Notes: generated by a model not told the origin, from the sequence alone. 64,000 bases of DNA from Caballeronia arvi (GCF_001544695.2 NZ_FCOM02000015.1:62001-126000), one strand, 5' to 3'; shown: positions 27,469 to 37,530, counted from the first letter of the stretch. Program-made: numbers and translations.

Positions 27469-28485
27469 TCAGAGGCAGACCGGCTCCATCTCCAGCTCGA
27501 CTTCGAAACGGGCGAGCACATCGCGCTTGATGGCTTCGGCGAGTTCAAGCACCTGCGCACCCGTCGCGCCGCCGCGATTCACGAGCACGAGCGCTTGCCG
27601 GTCGTGCACCGCCGCCCCGCCGATGCCGCGCCCCTTCCAGCCGCAGCGGTCGATCAGCCAGCCCGCCGCGAGCTTCACCTGCCCGTCGTGCTGCGGATAC
27701 GACACGACGCCGGGTTCACGCGCTTTCAAGGTTTCGAACGCCAGCGCGCTCACGACCGGATTCTTGAAAAAGCTGCCCGCGTTGCCGAGCACAGTCCAGT
27801 CGGGCAGCTTCGCTCGCCGCACCGCGACGACCGCATCGAAAACGGCGTGCGCATCGCATTTTCCGGCGCCTTCGAGCGCGCGCGCGACATCGGCGTAGTC
27901 GGCGCGCGGCGTCCATGCTTTCGGCAGCCGGAACACCACCGACGTGATCATGAAGCGCCCGCGCCCTGCCCGCTTGAAGAAGCTGTCGCGATAACCGAAC
28001 GCACATGCGGCGCGATCGAAGTCCACGCGCTCGCCCGTCGCGAGCTCGACCGCGCTCAGGCGCTCGAAGCGCTCGCCCATTTCGAGGCCGTAAGCGCCGA
28101 TGTTCTGAATCGGCGCCGCGCCGACCGTGCCGGGAATCAGCGCCAGGTTTTCGAGGCCCGGCATGCCGTGTGCGAGCGTCCAGGCGACGAAGTCGTGCCA
28201 GTTCTCGCCCGCGCCGGCTTCGACGAGCCACGCGTCGTCGTCCTCGCCGATCACGCGTTTGCCCGCGATGCCGACGATCAGTGCGACGCCGTCGAAATCG
28301 CGCGTCAGCACGACGTTGCTGCCGCTGCCGAGCACGAGCTGCGGCAGGTTCGCGATGCGCGCGTCGCGAGCGAGCGAGGCCGCCGCATCGACGGAATCGA
28401 TGCGCATGGCGTGACGCGCGCGCACGTCGAAACCGAACGTGTTGTGCGGGAGGAGCGGGAAATCCGTGAGAAGCTGAAGGGACAT
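27469..28485 (-). CDS. murB: UDP-N-acetylenolpyruvoylglucosamine reductase, type I
   Basis: The 338-residue FAD enzyme reduces enolpyruvyl-UDP-GlcNAc to UDP-MurNAc. LPQLVLGSGSNVVLTRDF, GLENLALIPGTVGAAPIQNIGAYG and YRDSFFKR are FAD/substrate motifs. NAGSFFKNPVV carries the catalytic Ser, and the C-terminal Glu sits in FEVELEMEPVCL. Length and the YRDSFFK insert fit the E. coli (type I) form. The start MSLQLLTDFPLLPHNTFG at 28485 is chosen over a longer shadow extension. It diverges from yajQ. Confidence 0.96.
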   Translation of the reverse strand: MSLQLLTDFPLLPHNTFGFDVRARHAMRIDSVDAAASLARDARIANLPQLVLGSGSNVVLTRDFDGVALIVGIAGKRVIGEDDDAWLVEAGAGENWHDFVAWTLAHGMPGLENLALIPGTVGAAPIQNIGAYGLEMGERFERLSAVELATGERVDFDRAACAFGYRDSFFKRAGRGRFMITSVVFRLPKAWTPRADYADVARALEGAGKCDAHAVFDAVVAVRRAKLPDWTVLGNAGSFFKNPVVSALAFETLKAREPGVVSYPQHDGQVKLAAGWLIDRCGWKGRGIGGAAVHDRQALVLVNRGGATGAQVLELAEAIKRDVLARFEVELEMEPVCL

Positions 28486-28581
28486 GAATGAGGCGCGTCG
28501 GTAAAATGACGTCAGGTTCGTGATTATAGCGATAGCGCGAGCGGGTCCATCCGCGCTCGCCTCAATGAAGGAGAAATAGCA

Positions 28582-29067
28582 ATGCCATCGTTTGACGTCG
28601 TCAGCGAAGCAAACATGATCGAAGTGAAGAACGCCATCGAGCAATCGAACAAGGAAATCTCGACGCGCTTCGACTTCAAGGGTTCGGATTCACGCGTCGA
28701 GCAAAAGGAGCGCGAACTCACGCTCTACGCCGACGACGATTTCAAGCTCGGCCAGGTGAAGGACGTCCTGCTGAACAAGCTGGCCAAGCGCGGCGTCGAC
28801 GTGCGTTTTCTCGACTACGGCAAGCAGGAGAAGATCGGCGGCGACAAGCTCAAGCAGGTCGTCACGGTCAAGAAAGGCGTATCGGGCGATCTGGCAAAGA
28901 AGATCGTCAAGATCGTGAAGGACAGCAAGATCAAGGTGCAGGCGAGCATTCAGGGCGACGCGGTGCGCGTGCAAGGCACGAAACGCGACGACCTGCAGGG
29001 CGCCATCGCGCTGCTCAAGAAGGAAGTCACGGACACGCCGCTCGACTTCAACAACTTCCGCGACTGA
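28582..29067 (+). CDS. yajQ: YajQ-family nucleotide-binding protein
   Basis: The 161-residue protein starts MPSFDVVSEANMIEVKNAIEQ and continues ISTRFDFKGSDSRVE, the YajQ/UPF0234 signature. It has two RRM-like halves, and members bind nucleotides. In Xanthomonas and relatives a member acts as a c-di-GMP effector, so the same role here is possible but inferred. The ATG has AAGGAGAAA upstream. It is a single gene with a terminator. Confidence 0.95.
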   Translation: MPSFDVVSEANMIEVKNAIEQSNKEISTRFDFKGSDSRVEQKERELTLYADDDFKLGQVKDVLLNKLAKRGVDVRFLDYGKQEKIGGDKLKQVVTVKKGVSGDLAKKIVKIVKDSKIKVQASIQGDAVRVQGTKRDDLQGAIALLKKEVTDTPLDFNNFRD

Positions 29068-29084
29068 GCTTTTCCTGTTTCGAC

Positions 29085-29117
29085 AAAGCCGTTCCGTCTG
29101 GCACCGGAACGGCTTTT
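29085..29117 (+). terminator. Intrinsic terminator of yajQ
   Basis: A perfect 12-bp stem (29085-29096 with 29105-29116) is followed by a T tract. Confidence 0.92.
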
Positions 29118-29122
29118 TTCGT

Positions 29123-29749
29123 TTATTCGACCGCTTTCTTCTTCTCGCCGATGCGGCTTTCCTTGCCCGCGAGCAGCTTCGAGATATTGGCGCGATGCCG
29201 CCAGATGAGCAGCAGACTCATCGCGAGAACGGCGAGCGAGATGCGGCCCGGCCCGAACAGGAAAACCTGAAAGAACGGCGCGAACACGGCCGCGACGAGC
29301 GCCGCGAGCGACGAATAGCGGAAGAAGAACGCGATGATGAGCCACGTAAGCAGCGTCGCGATGCCAAGCGCGGGATGGATCGCGAGCAGCACGCCCGCCG
29401 CCGTCGCGACGCCCTTGCCGCCCTGGAACCTGAAGAAGACCGGGAACAAATGTCCGAGGAACACGGCGATGGCCGCGAGCGCCGTCGCGGTGCTAATGCC
29501 CGTCTGATCCCATCCGAAGCTCGCACCGAAATGGGCGACGATCCACACGGGCAGCCAGCCCTTGAACGCGTCGCCGATGAGCGTGAGGATCGCGGCCTTC
29601 TTGTTGCCGGTGCGCAGCACGTTGGTCGCGCCGGGATTGCCCGAGCCGTACGAGCGGGGATCAGCCAGGCCCATCGCGTGACTGACGACGACGGCGAATG
29701 AAATCGAGCCGATCAGATAGGACACGACGGCGACGATCAGAAAAATCAT
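29123..29749 (-). CDS. plsY: Acyl-phosphate:glycerol-3-phosphate acyltransferase
   Basis: The 208-residue membrane protein catalyses the first acylation in phospholipid synthesis. Conserved PlsY motifs are YLIGSISFAVVVS, SYGSGNPGATNVLRTGNKKAA and FRFQGGKGVATAAGVLLAI. There are about five hydrophobic helices and a polar tail ESRIGEKKKAVE. It is the last gene of a minus-strand group (queG-ogt-xerD, ybaK, plsY) and convergent with yajQ. Confidence 0.96.
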   Translation of the reverse strand: MIFLIVAVVSYLIGSISFAVVVSHAMGLADPRSYGSGNPGATNVLRTGNKKAAILTLIGDAFKGWLPVWIVAHFGASFGWDQTGISTATALAAIAVFLGHLFPVFFRFQGGKGVATAAGVLLAIHPALGIATLLTWLIIAFFFRYSSLAALVAAVFAPFFQVFLFGPGRISLAVLAMSLLLIWRHRANISKLLAGKESRIGEKKKAVE

Positions 29750-29785
29750 GGTGTCTTGTAGGTTGTGGCGAGAGCGGAAGGCATT

Positions 29786-30277
29786 CTAATCGACGCTCGC
29801 GCACTGCACGGGCGTAGCAATGAGCAGTTCGGTTAGCACCGACGGTTTCAGGCTCACGAGATAGCCGCGCCGCCCGCCGTTCAGGAAGATCAGGTCGAGA
29901 TCGAGAATGCTCGATTCGACGTACACCGGCATGGCTTTCTTCGTTCCGAATGGCGACGTTCCGCCGACGAGAAAGCCCGAGTGCCGGTTCGCGACGTCCG
30001 GCTTGCACGGCTCGATGCGCTTCGCGCCCGTCTGCCGCGCGAGGTTCTTGGTGGACACGGTGCGGTCGCCATGCATCAGCACGATGAGCGGCTTCGCGTG
30101 CTCGTCTTCCATCACCAGCGTCTTGACGACGCTATGCTCGTCCACGCCGAGCTGCCGCGCGGATTCCTCCGTGCCGCCGTGCTCGACATATTCATAAGGA
30201 TGCTCGCCGAAATCGACCTTATGCCGACGCAGAAATTGCGTCGCGGGCGTTTCGGACACGTGTTTGGTTTTCGACAT
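29786..30277 (-). CDS. ybaK: Cys-tRNA(Pro) deacylase YbaK/EbsC
   Basis: The 163-residue editing enzyme hydrolyses Cys mischarged on tRNA-Pro. The start MSKTKHVSETPATQFLRRH and the sequences EESARQLGVDEHSVVKTLVM, SGFLVGGTSPFGTKKAMPVY and FLNGGRRGYLVSL identify YbaK. The conserved Lys and the GGTSPFG loop are present. The start is set at 30277; the longer frame upstream is arginine-rich shadow. It lies between xerD and plsY on the same strand. Confidence 0.94.
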   Translation of the reverse strand: MSKTKHVSETPATQFLRRHKVDFGEHPYEYVEHGGTEESARQLGVDEHSVVKTLVMEDEHAKPLIVLMHGDRTVSTKNLARQTGAKRIEPCKPDVANRHSGFLVGGTSPFGTKKAMPVYVESSILDLDLIFLNGGRRGYLVSLKPSVLTELLIATPVQCASVD

Positions 30278-30394
30278 GGACGCATTGTAGCGGCGCGTTC
30301 TCCGGCCCACCATCGGCCATTCGGACGAGTGTGCGAGCCCGCGTCGGCGTGGCACGATCGTTCGCGAATGAGCGAATGGGCGACTGACCCAACG

Positions 30395-31324
30395 CTAGCC
30401 GCGCGGATGGTGCTCGCGGTGCAGCTTGTGCAGACGCTCGCGCGCGACGTGCGTGTAGATCTGCGTCGTCGAGATGTCGGAGTGGCCGAGCAGCAACTGC
30501 ACGACGCGCAGGTCCGCGCCGTGATTGAGCAGATGCGTCGCGAACGCGTGACGCAGCGTATGCGGCGAAAGCGGCGCATGCACGCCGCCGTTGAACGCAT
30601 GGCGCTTGATGATGTTCCAGAACTGCTGGCGCGTCATGCCGTCGCCGCGTGAAGTGACGAAGAGCGCATCGGCGGCGCGCGCGCCGAGCAGCGCCGGGCG
30701 TGCTTCGCGCAAGTAGCGGTCGAGCCAGTCATGCGCCGTCTCGCCGAACGGAATCAGGCGCTCTTTCGAGCCCTTGCCCATCACGCGCACGACGCCTTCG
30801 TTGAGCCCAAGCTCGACGGTCTTCAGCGTGACGAGCTCGGTAACGCGCAGGCCGCTCGCATACATCAGTTCGAGCATCGTGCGGTCGCGCAGCCCGAGCG
30901 GCGTGTCGATGTCCGGCGCGCCGAGCAGCGCTTCGACTTGCACCTCGTTGAGCGTCGATGGAAAGCGCGGCGGTTGTTTGGCCGAGCGCAGCTTGAGCGT
31001 CGGATCGGCTGTGACGCGATGCTCGCGCAACGCCCACGCGTAGTAGCGTCGGAAGACGGACAAACGGCGGTTCGCGGAGGTCGCCTTGTCGCCGCTTCTC
31101 AACGCTGCGTAGGCCGTGAGATCGACTTCCGTCGCCGTGTCGAGCGATGCGCCGCGCGTTTTGCCGAGCCATTCGGCGAAGAGCTTGAGATCGCGCCGAT
31201 ACGCTTCGAGCGAGTTCTTGGCAAGTCCGTGTTCGAGCCAGAGCGCGTCGCAAAAGAGATCGATCGCGTCATTGCTCGCGACAAATCCAGGCGTCTGTAT
31301 GTCTTCAGTCGTTGCACTCGTCAT
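30395..31324 (-). CDS. xerD: Site-specific tyrosine recombinase XerD
   Basis: The 309-residue recombinase resolves chromosome dimers at dif with XerC. The N-terminal SAM-like core-binding domain is seen (NSLEAYRRDLKLFAEWLG). The catalytic domain carries the first Arg in YASGLRVTELV, the Lys in MGKGSKERLIPFG, HTLRHAFATHLL, LGHSDISTTQIYTHV with Arg, His and Tyr in order, and the XerD ending HKLHREHHPRG. Its ATG overlaps the stop of ogt (ATGA). It is a housekeeping gene, not a sign of a mobile element. Confidence 0.96.
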   Translation of the reverse strand: MTSATTEDIQTPGFVASNDAIDLFCDALWLEHGLAKNSLEAYRRDLKLFAEWLGKTRGASLDTATEVDLTAYAALRSGDKATSANRRLSVFRRYYAWALREHRVTADPTLKLRSAKQPPRFPSTLNEVQVEALLGAPDIDTPLGLRDRTMLELMYASGLRVTELVTLKTVELGLNEGVVRVMGKGSKERLIPFGETAHDWLDRYLREARPALLGARAADALFVTSRGDGMTRQQFWNIIKRHAFNGGVHAPLSPHTLRHAFATHLLNHGADLRVVQLLLGHSDISTTQIYTHVARERLHKLHREHHPRG

Positions 31325-31797
31325 GCGATCGATACACCTTCGTGCGCCAGCAGCCAGCGCTTCACGTTGCGATAAAACCCTTCGCCGGGATGATGCGCGA
31401 AACCGCCGATCCCGCCCGACGCCACTACCCGGTGGCACGGTATCACGATCGGCAGCGGATTGGAGCCGCACGCCTGCCCGACCGCGCGCGGCACGCTGCC
31501 GATCTCGCGCGCGAGCTGGCCGTATGTCCACACATGCCCCGCGCCGATGCCGGAAATACCGCGCCACACGCGCTGCTGAAACGCCGTGCCGCGTATCGCA
31601 AGCGGCAGGTCGAAACTCATCGACGGTTGCTCGAAATACGCGCGGATCTGTGCAGCGGCTTCTATCGCGAGCGGCTTTTCAGGCGCGATGCTGTCGACAT
31701 CCGCGGGCAGGTAGACGATCTCGCGCACGCACGCTTCATCGGCGCGAATGCCGACCTTGCCGAACGGCGCATCGATGACGGCATCGAAAGCATTCAT
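31321..31797 (-). CDS. ogt: Methylated-DNA-protein-cysteine methyltransferase
   Basis: The 158-residue suicide repair protein removes alkyl groups from O6-alkylguanine. The active-site motif is IPCHRVVASGGIGGFA, and the DNA-binding HTH precedes it (GTAFQQRVWRGISGI, TYGQLAREIGSVPRAVGQAC). It is a single-domain Ogt type without an Ada regulator part. Start and stop both overlap neighbours as ATGA (queG upstream, xerD downstream), so these three genes are one translationally coupled operon. Confidence 0.94.
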   Translation of the reverse strand: MNAFDAVIDAPFGKVGIRADEACVREIVYLPADVDSIAPEKPLAIEAAAQIRAYFEQPSMSFDLPLAIRGTAFQQRVWRGISGIGAGHVWTYGQLAREIGSVPRAVGQACGSNPLPIVIPCHRVVASGGIGGFAHHPGEGFYRNVKRWLLAHEGVSIA

Positions 31798-33035
31798 TTC
31801 CCACTCCCTTGCGCGAGCGCCCAATGCACGTGCTCGCGAACCAGCGCGGACGGATCGTCCGCGCGCGCTTCCAATGCTTCGGCGATGGCCTTGCGTTCGA
31901 CCGTATCGAGCGTGGAAGAACGCAACGCATTGCCCATCGCGACCGCGATATTGCGCAGCCAGCGCTCGTGCCCGATGCGCCGGATCGCGCTGCCCTGCAT
32001 GCGCGTGTCGAAGTCGCCGGCGCTCCATGCGAACAGCTCGACGAGCGTCGCGCGATCGAGCCCGTGCCGCACATCGAAATCAGCGACGGGCGCGGCCTGC
32101 GCGAACTTGTTCCACGGACACACGAGCTGGCAGTCGTCGCAGCCGTACACGCGATTGCCGATCAGCGGCCGCATCTCTTCGGGGATGCTGCCATGCAGTT
32201 CGATCGTCAGATACGAAATGCAGCGCCGCGCGTCGACGCGATAAGGCCCGACGATCGCGCCCGTCGGACACGCGCCGATGCAGCGCGCGCACTGCCCGCA
32301 ATGCGCGCCGTCCTCTTCGGGATGCGGATCGGCGGGCAGCGGCACATCGACAAAAATCTCGCCGAGAAAGAACAGCGAACCGGCATCGCGATCGAGCAGC
32401 AACGTGTGCTTGCCGCGCCATCCGTTGGCCGCCTTCTGCGCGAGCGCGACTTCCAGCACCGGCGCGGAATCCGTGAACGCGCGATGACCGAACGGCCCGA
32501 TCTCGGCTTCGATGCGTTCGGCCAGTTGCTGCAGACGATTGCGCATGACCTTGTGATAATCGCGGCCGCGTGCATAGATGGACACGACCGCTTCGGATGG
32601 CTTCGACAAACGCGACCATTCGATCGCGCGCCAGTCGTTCTTCTGACCATCGGCTGTCGCGACACTTTCATCGCCTGTTTTCGCGAGCGTTTGCTCGGGC
32701 AGATAGGCCATGCGAGCCGTGATGACACGTCGCGTGCCGGCCACAAGCTCTGCCGGTCTTGCGCGTTTCATCCCATGTTTCGCCATATAATCCATTTCGC
32801 CGTGATAGCCTGCTTCCAGCCAATCATTCAGGCCTTTCTCGGCATCCGACAGGTCGATATCGCTGATGCCGACCGCACCGAATCCCAGCTCGCGCCCCCA
32901 CACCTTGATGCGTTGCGCGAGCGCCGCCAGCGCGTTTTCATCGAGATCGAATACGCGAGACTCTGAGGCGGACTCAGCGGCGGCGTCGCTGGACGCGGTC
33001 GTGATTTCAACGGAATGTTCCGGCAATCGGTTCAT
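31794..33035 (-). CDS. queG: Epoxyqueuosine reductase
   Basis: The 413-residue cobalamin-dependent iron-sulfur enzyme reduces epoxyqueuosine to queuosine in tRNA. Two 4Fe-4S cluster motifs are visible: CGQCARCIGACPTGAI and CDDCQLVCPWNKFA. The N-terminal part (GAVGISDIDLSDAEKGLNDW, GYHGEMDYMAKH) and the HEAT-like C-terminus (LEARADDPSALVREHVHWAL) also fit QueG. The ATG at 33035 is preferred to the GTG one codon upstream. The start lies only 18 bases from the divergent tsaE start. Confidence 0.95.
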   Translation of the reverse strand: MNRLPEHSVEITTASSDAAAESASESRVFDLDENALAALAQRIKVWGRELGFGAVGISDIDLSDAEKGLNDWLEAGYHGEMDYMAKHGMKRARPAELVAGTRRVITARMAYLPEQTLAKTGDESVATADGQKNDWRAIEWSRLSKPSEAVVSIYARGRDYHKVMRNRLQQLAERIEAEIGPFGHRAFTDSAPVLEVALAQKAANGWRGKHTLLLDRDAGSLFFLGEIFVDVPLPADPHPEEDGAHCGQCARCIGACPTGAIVGPYRVDARRCISYLTIELHGSIPEEMRPLIGNRVYGCDDCQLVCPWNKFAQAAPVADFDVRHGLDRATLVELFAWSAGDFDTRMQGSAIRRIGHERWLRNIAVAMGNALRSSTLDTVERKAIAEALEARADDPSALVREHVHWALAQGSGK

Positions 33036-33053
33036 CACGACATTTTACGAGCA

Positions 33054-33626
33054 ATGCCCGAAAGCCCATCACGAACGACGCAAGACTTATCCGCAGCGCT
33101 CCTCGAACGACGTTTCGACCTGCGCGACGAAGCCGCGACGCTCGCTTTCGGTGACCGCTTCGCACGCGCCATCGACGCCACGCGCAAGCACGCATCCATC
33201 GCTTCATCTGAACGTTTTCACGGTCTGCAAGTCCAGTTGATCGGGGATCTGGGCGCGGGCAAGACCACGCTCGTGCGCGCCACGCTGCGCGCGCTCGGTC
33301 ACGTTGGCCGCGTGAAGAGCCCGACTTACACGCTCGTCGAGCCGTATTCGCTGGTCATCGAAAGCGGTCCGCTCGACGTTTATCACTTCGATCTCTATCG
33401 CTTCGCCGATCCGGCCGAATGGGCCGATGCCGGCTTTCGCGAATATTTCGATGCGGGCGCGGTATGCCTCGTCGAGTGGCCGCAGCAGGCGGGCGGCCTG
33501 CTCGGCGTGCCGGACCTCGTGTTTGCGCTTTCTCTGCCAGACGAAGGAATATCGAACGAAGAAGGCCGCGTGCTGACCGCGCGGGCGTTTAGCGAAACAG
33601 GAAAGTCATGTCTCGAAAGATGTTGA
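33054..33626 (+). CDS. tsaE: tRNA t6A biosynthesis ATPase TsaE
   Basis: The 190-residue protein has the Walker A motif GDLGAGKTTLVR (65-76), then SPTYTLVEPY and YHFDLYRFADPAEWADAGF, the diagnostic TsaE/YjeE sequence. EWPQQAGGLLGVPD follows. It works with TsaB, TsaC and TsaD in threonylcarbamoyl-adenosine formation. The start MPESPSRTTQ at 33054 is preferred; an ATG at 33015 would overlap queG. It overlaps amiC by 19 bases, a common tsaE-amiC pairing. Confidence 0.93.
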   Translation: MPESPSRTTQDLSAALLERRFDLRDEAATLAFGDRFARAIDATRKHASIASSERFHGLQVQLIGDLGAGKTTLVRATLRALGHVGRVKSPTYTLVEPYSLVIESGPLDVYHFDLYRFADPAEWADAGFREYFDAGAVCLVEWPQQAGGLLGVPDLVFALSLPDEGISNEEGRVLTARAFSETGKSCLERC

Positions 33627-35125
33627 TCAAGCCGTTTGCGTCGATCGAAGCGAGTGCGAGCGCGCCGCATAACTGGCGCCGCCGCCAGGTGTTGCGCGCG
33701 GGCGCATCGACGCTCGTGCTCGCGCTCGCCGGACCGAAGCTCGCGCATGCGAGCAGCGTGGTCGGCGTGCGCGTGTGGCCGGCGCGCGATTACACCCGCG
33801 TGACGATCGAATCGGACCAGCCGCTGCAGAACGCCAACCAGTTGCTGCAGGGACCGGACCGGCTCGTCGTCGATCTTTCCGGCATCGATCTCGATCAGGC
33901 GCTGCGCGATCTCGTCTCGAAGATCGCGCCGAACGATCCGCAGATTCAGTCGGTGCGCATCGGGCAATATCAGCCGCATGTCGTGCGCATGGTGTTCGAC
34001 CTGAAAGGCTCGGTGAAGCCGCAGGTGTTCACGCTCGGGCCGATCGGCAGCTATAAATATCGGCTCGTGTTCGACCTGTATCCGGCCGTCGCGCCCGATC
34101 CGCTGATGGAACTGCTCGCGCAGACCGAGCGCAAGCAGGAAGCGCTCGACCGCGCGAATCCCGCATTTTCAAACTCGCCATCGACGCCGCCGCCCGCGAC
34201 GCTCTCGGGTCCGACGACCGCGCAGAAGCCATCCACGCCCGATTCCACCGACGATTTCTTCCAGAAGTACGCGCAAAGCGATGCGCCGGCCGACGCCGCG
34301 CCCGCGCCGAAACCCTCGGTGAAACCGCAGCGCGTGCCGACGCCGCCGCCCGTTATCGCGAAGAAGGACGACGACGACCAATACACTTTCTCCACGCCCA
34401 AGCAGTCGGGCACGACGCGCCTGCTGACGGTGGCGATCGATCCGGGTCACGGCGGCGAGGACCCCGGCGCGATCGGCGGACAGGGCACGTACGAGAAGCA
34501 CATCGCGCTCGACATCGCGAAGAAGCTGCGCGCGAAGATCGACGCCCAGCCGAACATGCGCGCGATGATGACCCGCGACGCCGACTTCTTCGTGCCGCTC
34601 AACGTGCGCGTGCAGAAGGCGCAGCGCGTCTCGGCGGATCTGTTCGTGTCGATTCACGCAGATGCCTTCACCTCGCCCGATGCGCGTGGCTCGTCGGTGT
34701 TCGCGCTCTCGGAGCACGGCGCGTCGAGCGCGGCCGCGCGCTGGATGGCGGCGAAAGAGAACGCGTCGGATCAGGTCGGCGGCATCAACGTGAAGTCGCA
34801 GGATGCGAGCGTGAACCGCGCGCTCTTCGATATGTCGACGACCGCGCAAATCCGCGATTCGATGCGCTACGGCAGCTTCGTGCTGAACGAGATCGGCGGC
34901 ATCAACAAGCTGCACAAGGGCTCGGTCGAACAGGCGGGTTTCGCCGTGCTGAAGGCGCCGGACATTCCGTCGATCCTCGTGGAGACCGCGTTCATCAGCA
35001 ATCCGGACGAGGAAGCGCGCCTGAACGACGAAGCCTATCGCGACAAGATGGCGAACGCGATCATGAAGGGCATCAAGCGCTACTTCGCCGCGAATCCACC
35101 GCTCGCGAAGAGCCGCATGACGTAA
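33608..35125 (+). CDS. amiC: N-acetylmuramoyl-L-alanine amidase AmiC, Tat-exported
   Basis: The 505-residue periplasmic cell-separation amidase has a twin-arginine signal (NWRRRQVLRAGASTLVLAL ... HASS). An AMIN domain (about 50-160) targets it to the septum, and a Pro/Ala-rich linker with a DDDDQ stretch follows. The zinc amidase_3 domain has VAIDPGHGGEDPGAIG, KHIALDIAKKL, LFVSIHADAF and ILVETAFISNPDEE. AGGAAAG precedes the ATG at 33608. Co-translation with tsaE is likely from the overlap. Confidence 0.96.
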   Translation: MSRKMLIKPFASIEASASAPHNWRRRQVLRAGASTLVLALAGPKLAHASSVVGVRVWPARDYTRVTIESDQPLQNANQLLQGPDRLVVDLSGIDLDQALRDLVSKIAPNDPQIQSVRIGQYQPHVVRMVFDLKGSVKPQVFTLGPIGSYKYRLVFDLYPAVAPDPLMELLAQTERKQEALDRANPAFSNSPSTPPPATLSGPTTAQKPSTPDSTDDFFQKYAQSDAPADAAPAPKPSVKPQRVPTPPPVIAKKDDDDQYTFSTPKQSGTTRLLTVAIDPGHGGEDPGAIGGQGTYEKHIALDIAKKLRAKIDAQPNMRAMMTRDADFFVPLNVRVQKAQRVSADLFVSIHADAFTSPDARGSSVFALSEHGASSAAARWMAAKENASDQVGGINVKSQDASVNRALFDMSTTAQIRDSMRYGSFVLNEIGGINKLHKGSVEQAGFAVLKAPDIPSILVETAFISNPDEEARLNDEAYRDKMANAIMKGIKRYFAANPPLAKSRMT

Positions 35126-35143
35126 GGCGCGGAAACGGCTCGA

Positions 35144-36025
35144 TCAGCGCGTCGTCGGCAGGATACGCTGAGCGAGCCGCGCGCCGAAGACGTTCACCAC
35201 GAGCCCCGCCATCACGAGCGCGGCGCCCGCGACCTGCGCGGCGCTCAAGCCTTCGTCGAGAAACACCGCCGCCGACGCCAGCCCGACCACCGGGACGAGC
35301 AGCGAAAACGGCGCGACGCTGCCCGCCGGATAGCGCGCGAGCAACTTTCCCCACAGGCTGTAGCCGACGATCGTCGCGACGAACGCGAGATAGAGAATCG
35401 CGAGCACGGACACGAGCGGGATGTGCGCGAGACTCGCTTCGATGCGCGCCGGGCCTTCGAAGATCAGCGACAGCGCGAGAAACGGCAGCGGCGGAATGAG
35501 GCTGCCCCACACGACGAGCGAAAGCAGATCGACCTTGCCCATGCGCTTCGTCACGACATTGCCGAGCGCCCACATCGACGCCGCCGCGAGCGTGAAGAGA
35601 AAGCCGGTGACCGTCATCGCCTGCCCGCCACGAATGCCGATGAGTGCGAGCCCCGCCGCCGCGATCAGCAGTCCGGCGACATTCACCGCGCGGATGCGCT
35701 CGCCGAGGAACATCGCCGCGAACATGAGCGTGAAGAACGCCTGCGCCTGCAGCACGAGCGACGCGAGCCCTGCCGGCATGCCGACATACATGCCGTAGAA
35801 CAGCAGCGCGAACTGGCCGAGGGAAATCGTGAGGCTGTAGGCGAACAGCCAGCGCAGCGGAATCTGCGGGCGCTTGACGAAGATCACCGGCACGGCGGCA
35901 AGCGCGAAGCGCAGCGCGCCGAGCAGCATCGGCGGCACGCCATGCAATCCCAGTTTGATGACGACGAAATTCACGCCCCACGCGAGAATCACGACTGTTG
36001 CGATCAGCAAATCCTTTGGCGACAT
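35144..36025 (-). CDS. EamA/DMT-superfamily transporter
   Basis: The 293-residue protein has about ten hydrophobic helices in two EamA repeats (ILAWGVNFVVIKLGLHGVPP at the start; ASMWALGNVVTKRMG in the second). Members export amino acids and other metabolites, and the substrate is not predictable here. The start at 36025 (MSPKDLLIATVVIL) has an AGGGGAA-like site upstream. It is convergent with amiC; the minus-strand region upstream leads to a small exported protein gene. Confidence 0.88.
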   Translation of the reverse strand: MSPKDLLIATVVILAWGVNFVVIKLGLHGVPPMLLGALRFALAAVPVIFVKRPQIPLRWLFAYSLTISLGQFALLFYGMYVGMPAGLASLVLQAQAFFTLMFAAMFLGERIRAVNVAGLLIAAAGLALIGIRGGQAMTVTGFLFTLAAASMWALGNVVTKRMGKVDLLSLVVWGSLIPPLPFLALSLIFEGPARIEASLAHIPLVSVLAILYLAFVATIVGYSLWGKLLARYPAGSVAPFSLLVPVVGLASAAVFLDEGLSAAQVAGAALVMAGLVVNVFGARLAQRILPTTR

Positions 36026-36182
36026 CGCCGTTCCCCTCGTTGCTTGCGCGTCGTTGACGAGCCGGAAAGTGTAACGGAGGGCGGCGCGGCAGGCTTTGCC
36101 GGATGCTGTGCTGATGCTCGCAAACGCAAAAAGGCGCTCGCGCCGATCGAGCGGCACGAGCGCCTCGCGGCGCGAAAAGCGC

Positions 36183-36452
36183 TTACTTGCTCTGACCGGC
36201 CTCCGCGGCCGCGTTGTTGCCCGTGGTCGCATCGGGCGTCTTCTTGCCCGCCGACGGATGCGCGGTGTGCTTGCGCGGCTTCTTGTGCTTCATCGTGCTC
36301 GAGCCGGACGCGTCGCCCTGCATCGTGGCGGACGTGTCGCCGCCCATCCCCGCCGACGAATTGCCCGACGAGGTCTGCGCGAACGCCCCCGTCGCTGCGG
36401 TAGCGGTGAAAAGGCCCGCGGTAATGGCCATCAACAGCTTGTTCTTGCTCAT
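36183..36452 (-). CDS. Small exported basic protein, unknown function
   Basis: The 89-residue frame starts MSKNKLLMAITAGLFTATAA with a classic Sec signal peptide ending GAFA|QTS. The mature part is Ser/Gly-rich with Met pairs (SAGMGGDTSATMQGD), then a Lys/His cluster (MKHKKPRKHTAH) and a Gly/Ala tail. The start at 36452 has GGAG nine bases upstream, better than the ATG three codons earlier, which sits directly on that motif. I recognise no domain. It would be a periplasmic low-complexity protein. Confidence 0.7.
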   Translation of the reverse strand: MSKNKLLMAITAGLFTATAATGAFAQTSSGNSSAGMGGDTSATMQGDASGSSTMKHKKPRKHTAHPSAGKKTPDATTGNNAAAEAGQSK

Positions 36453-36630
36453 GTTTTCCATCTCCCATCAAGGTTGTACAGGTTGCGCGACGCTGCACGC
36501 ATGCTGAAAAGCGCGGCGACGTAAAAGACGAAGGCTTCGTTGGCACGTCTGCGCCGCACGGCATCGGCCGGTAGAATCGACGGAATCCGGTGCGCCATTC
36601 CGGCGTCCGATCTTTCCCTCGGAACCCGCC

Positions 36631-37530
<900 letters not shown>

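Noticed and set aside
30395..31324. XerD as an integrase of a mobile element
   Set aside because: Sequence and operon context (queG-ogt-xerD) match the housekeeping dimer-resolution recombinase.
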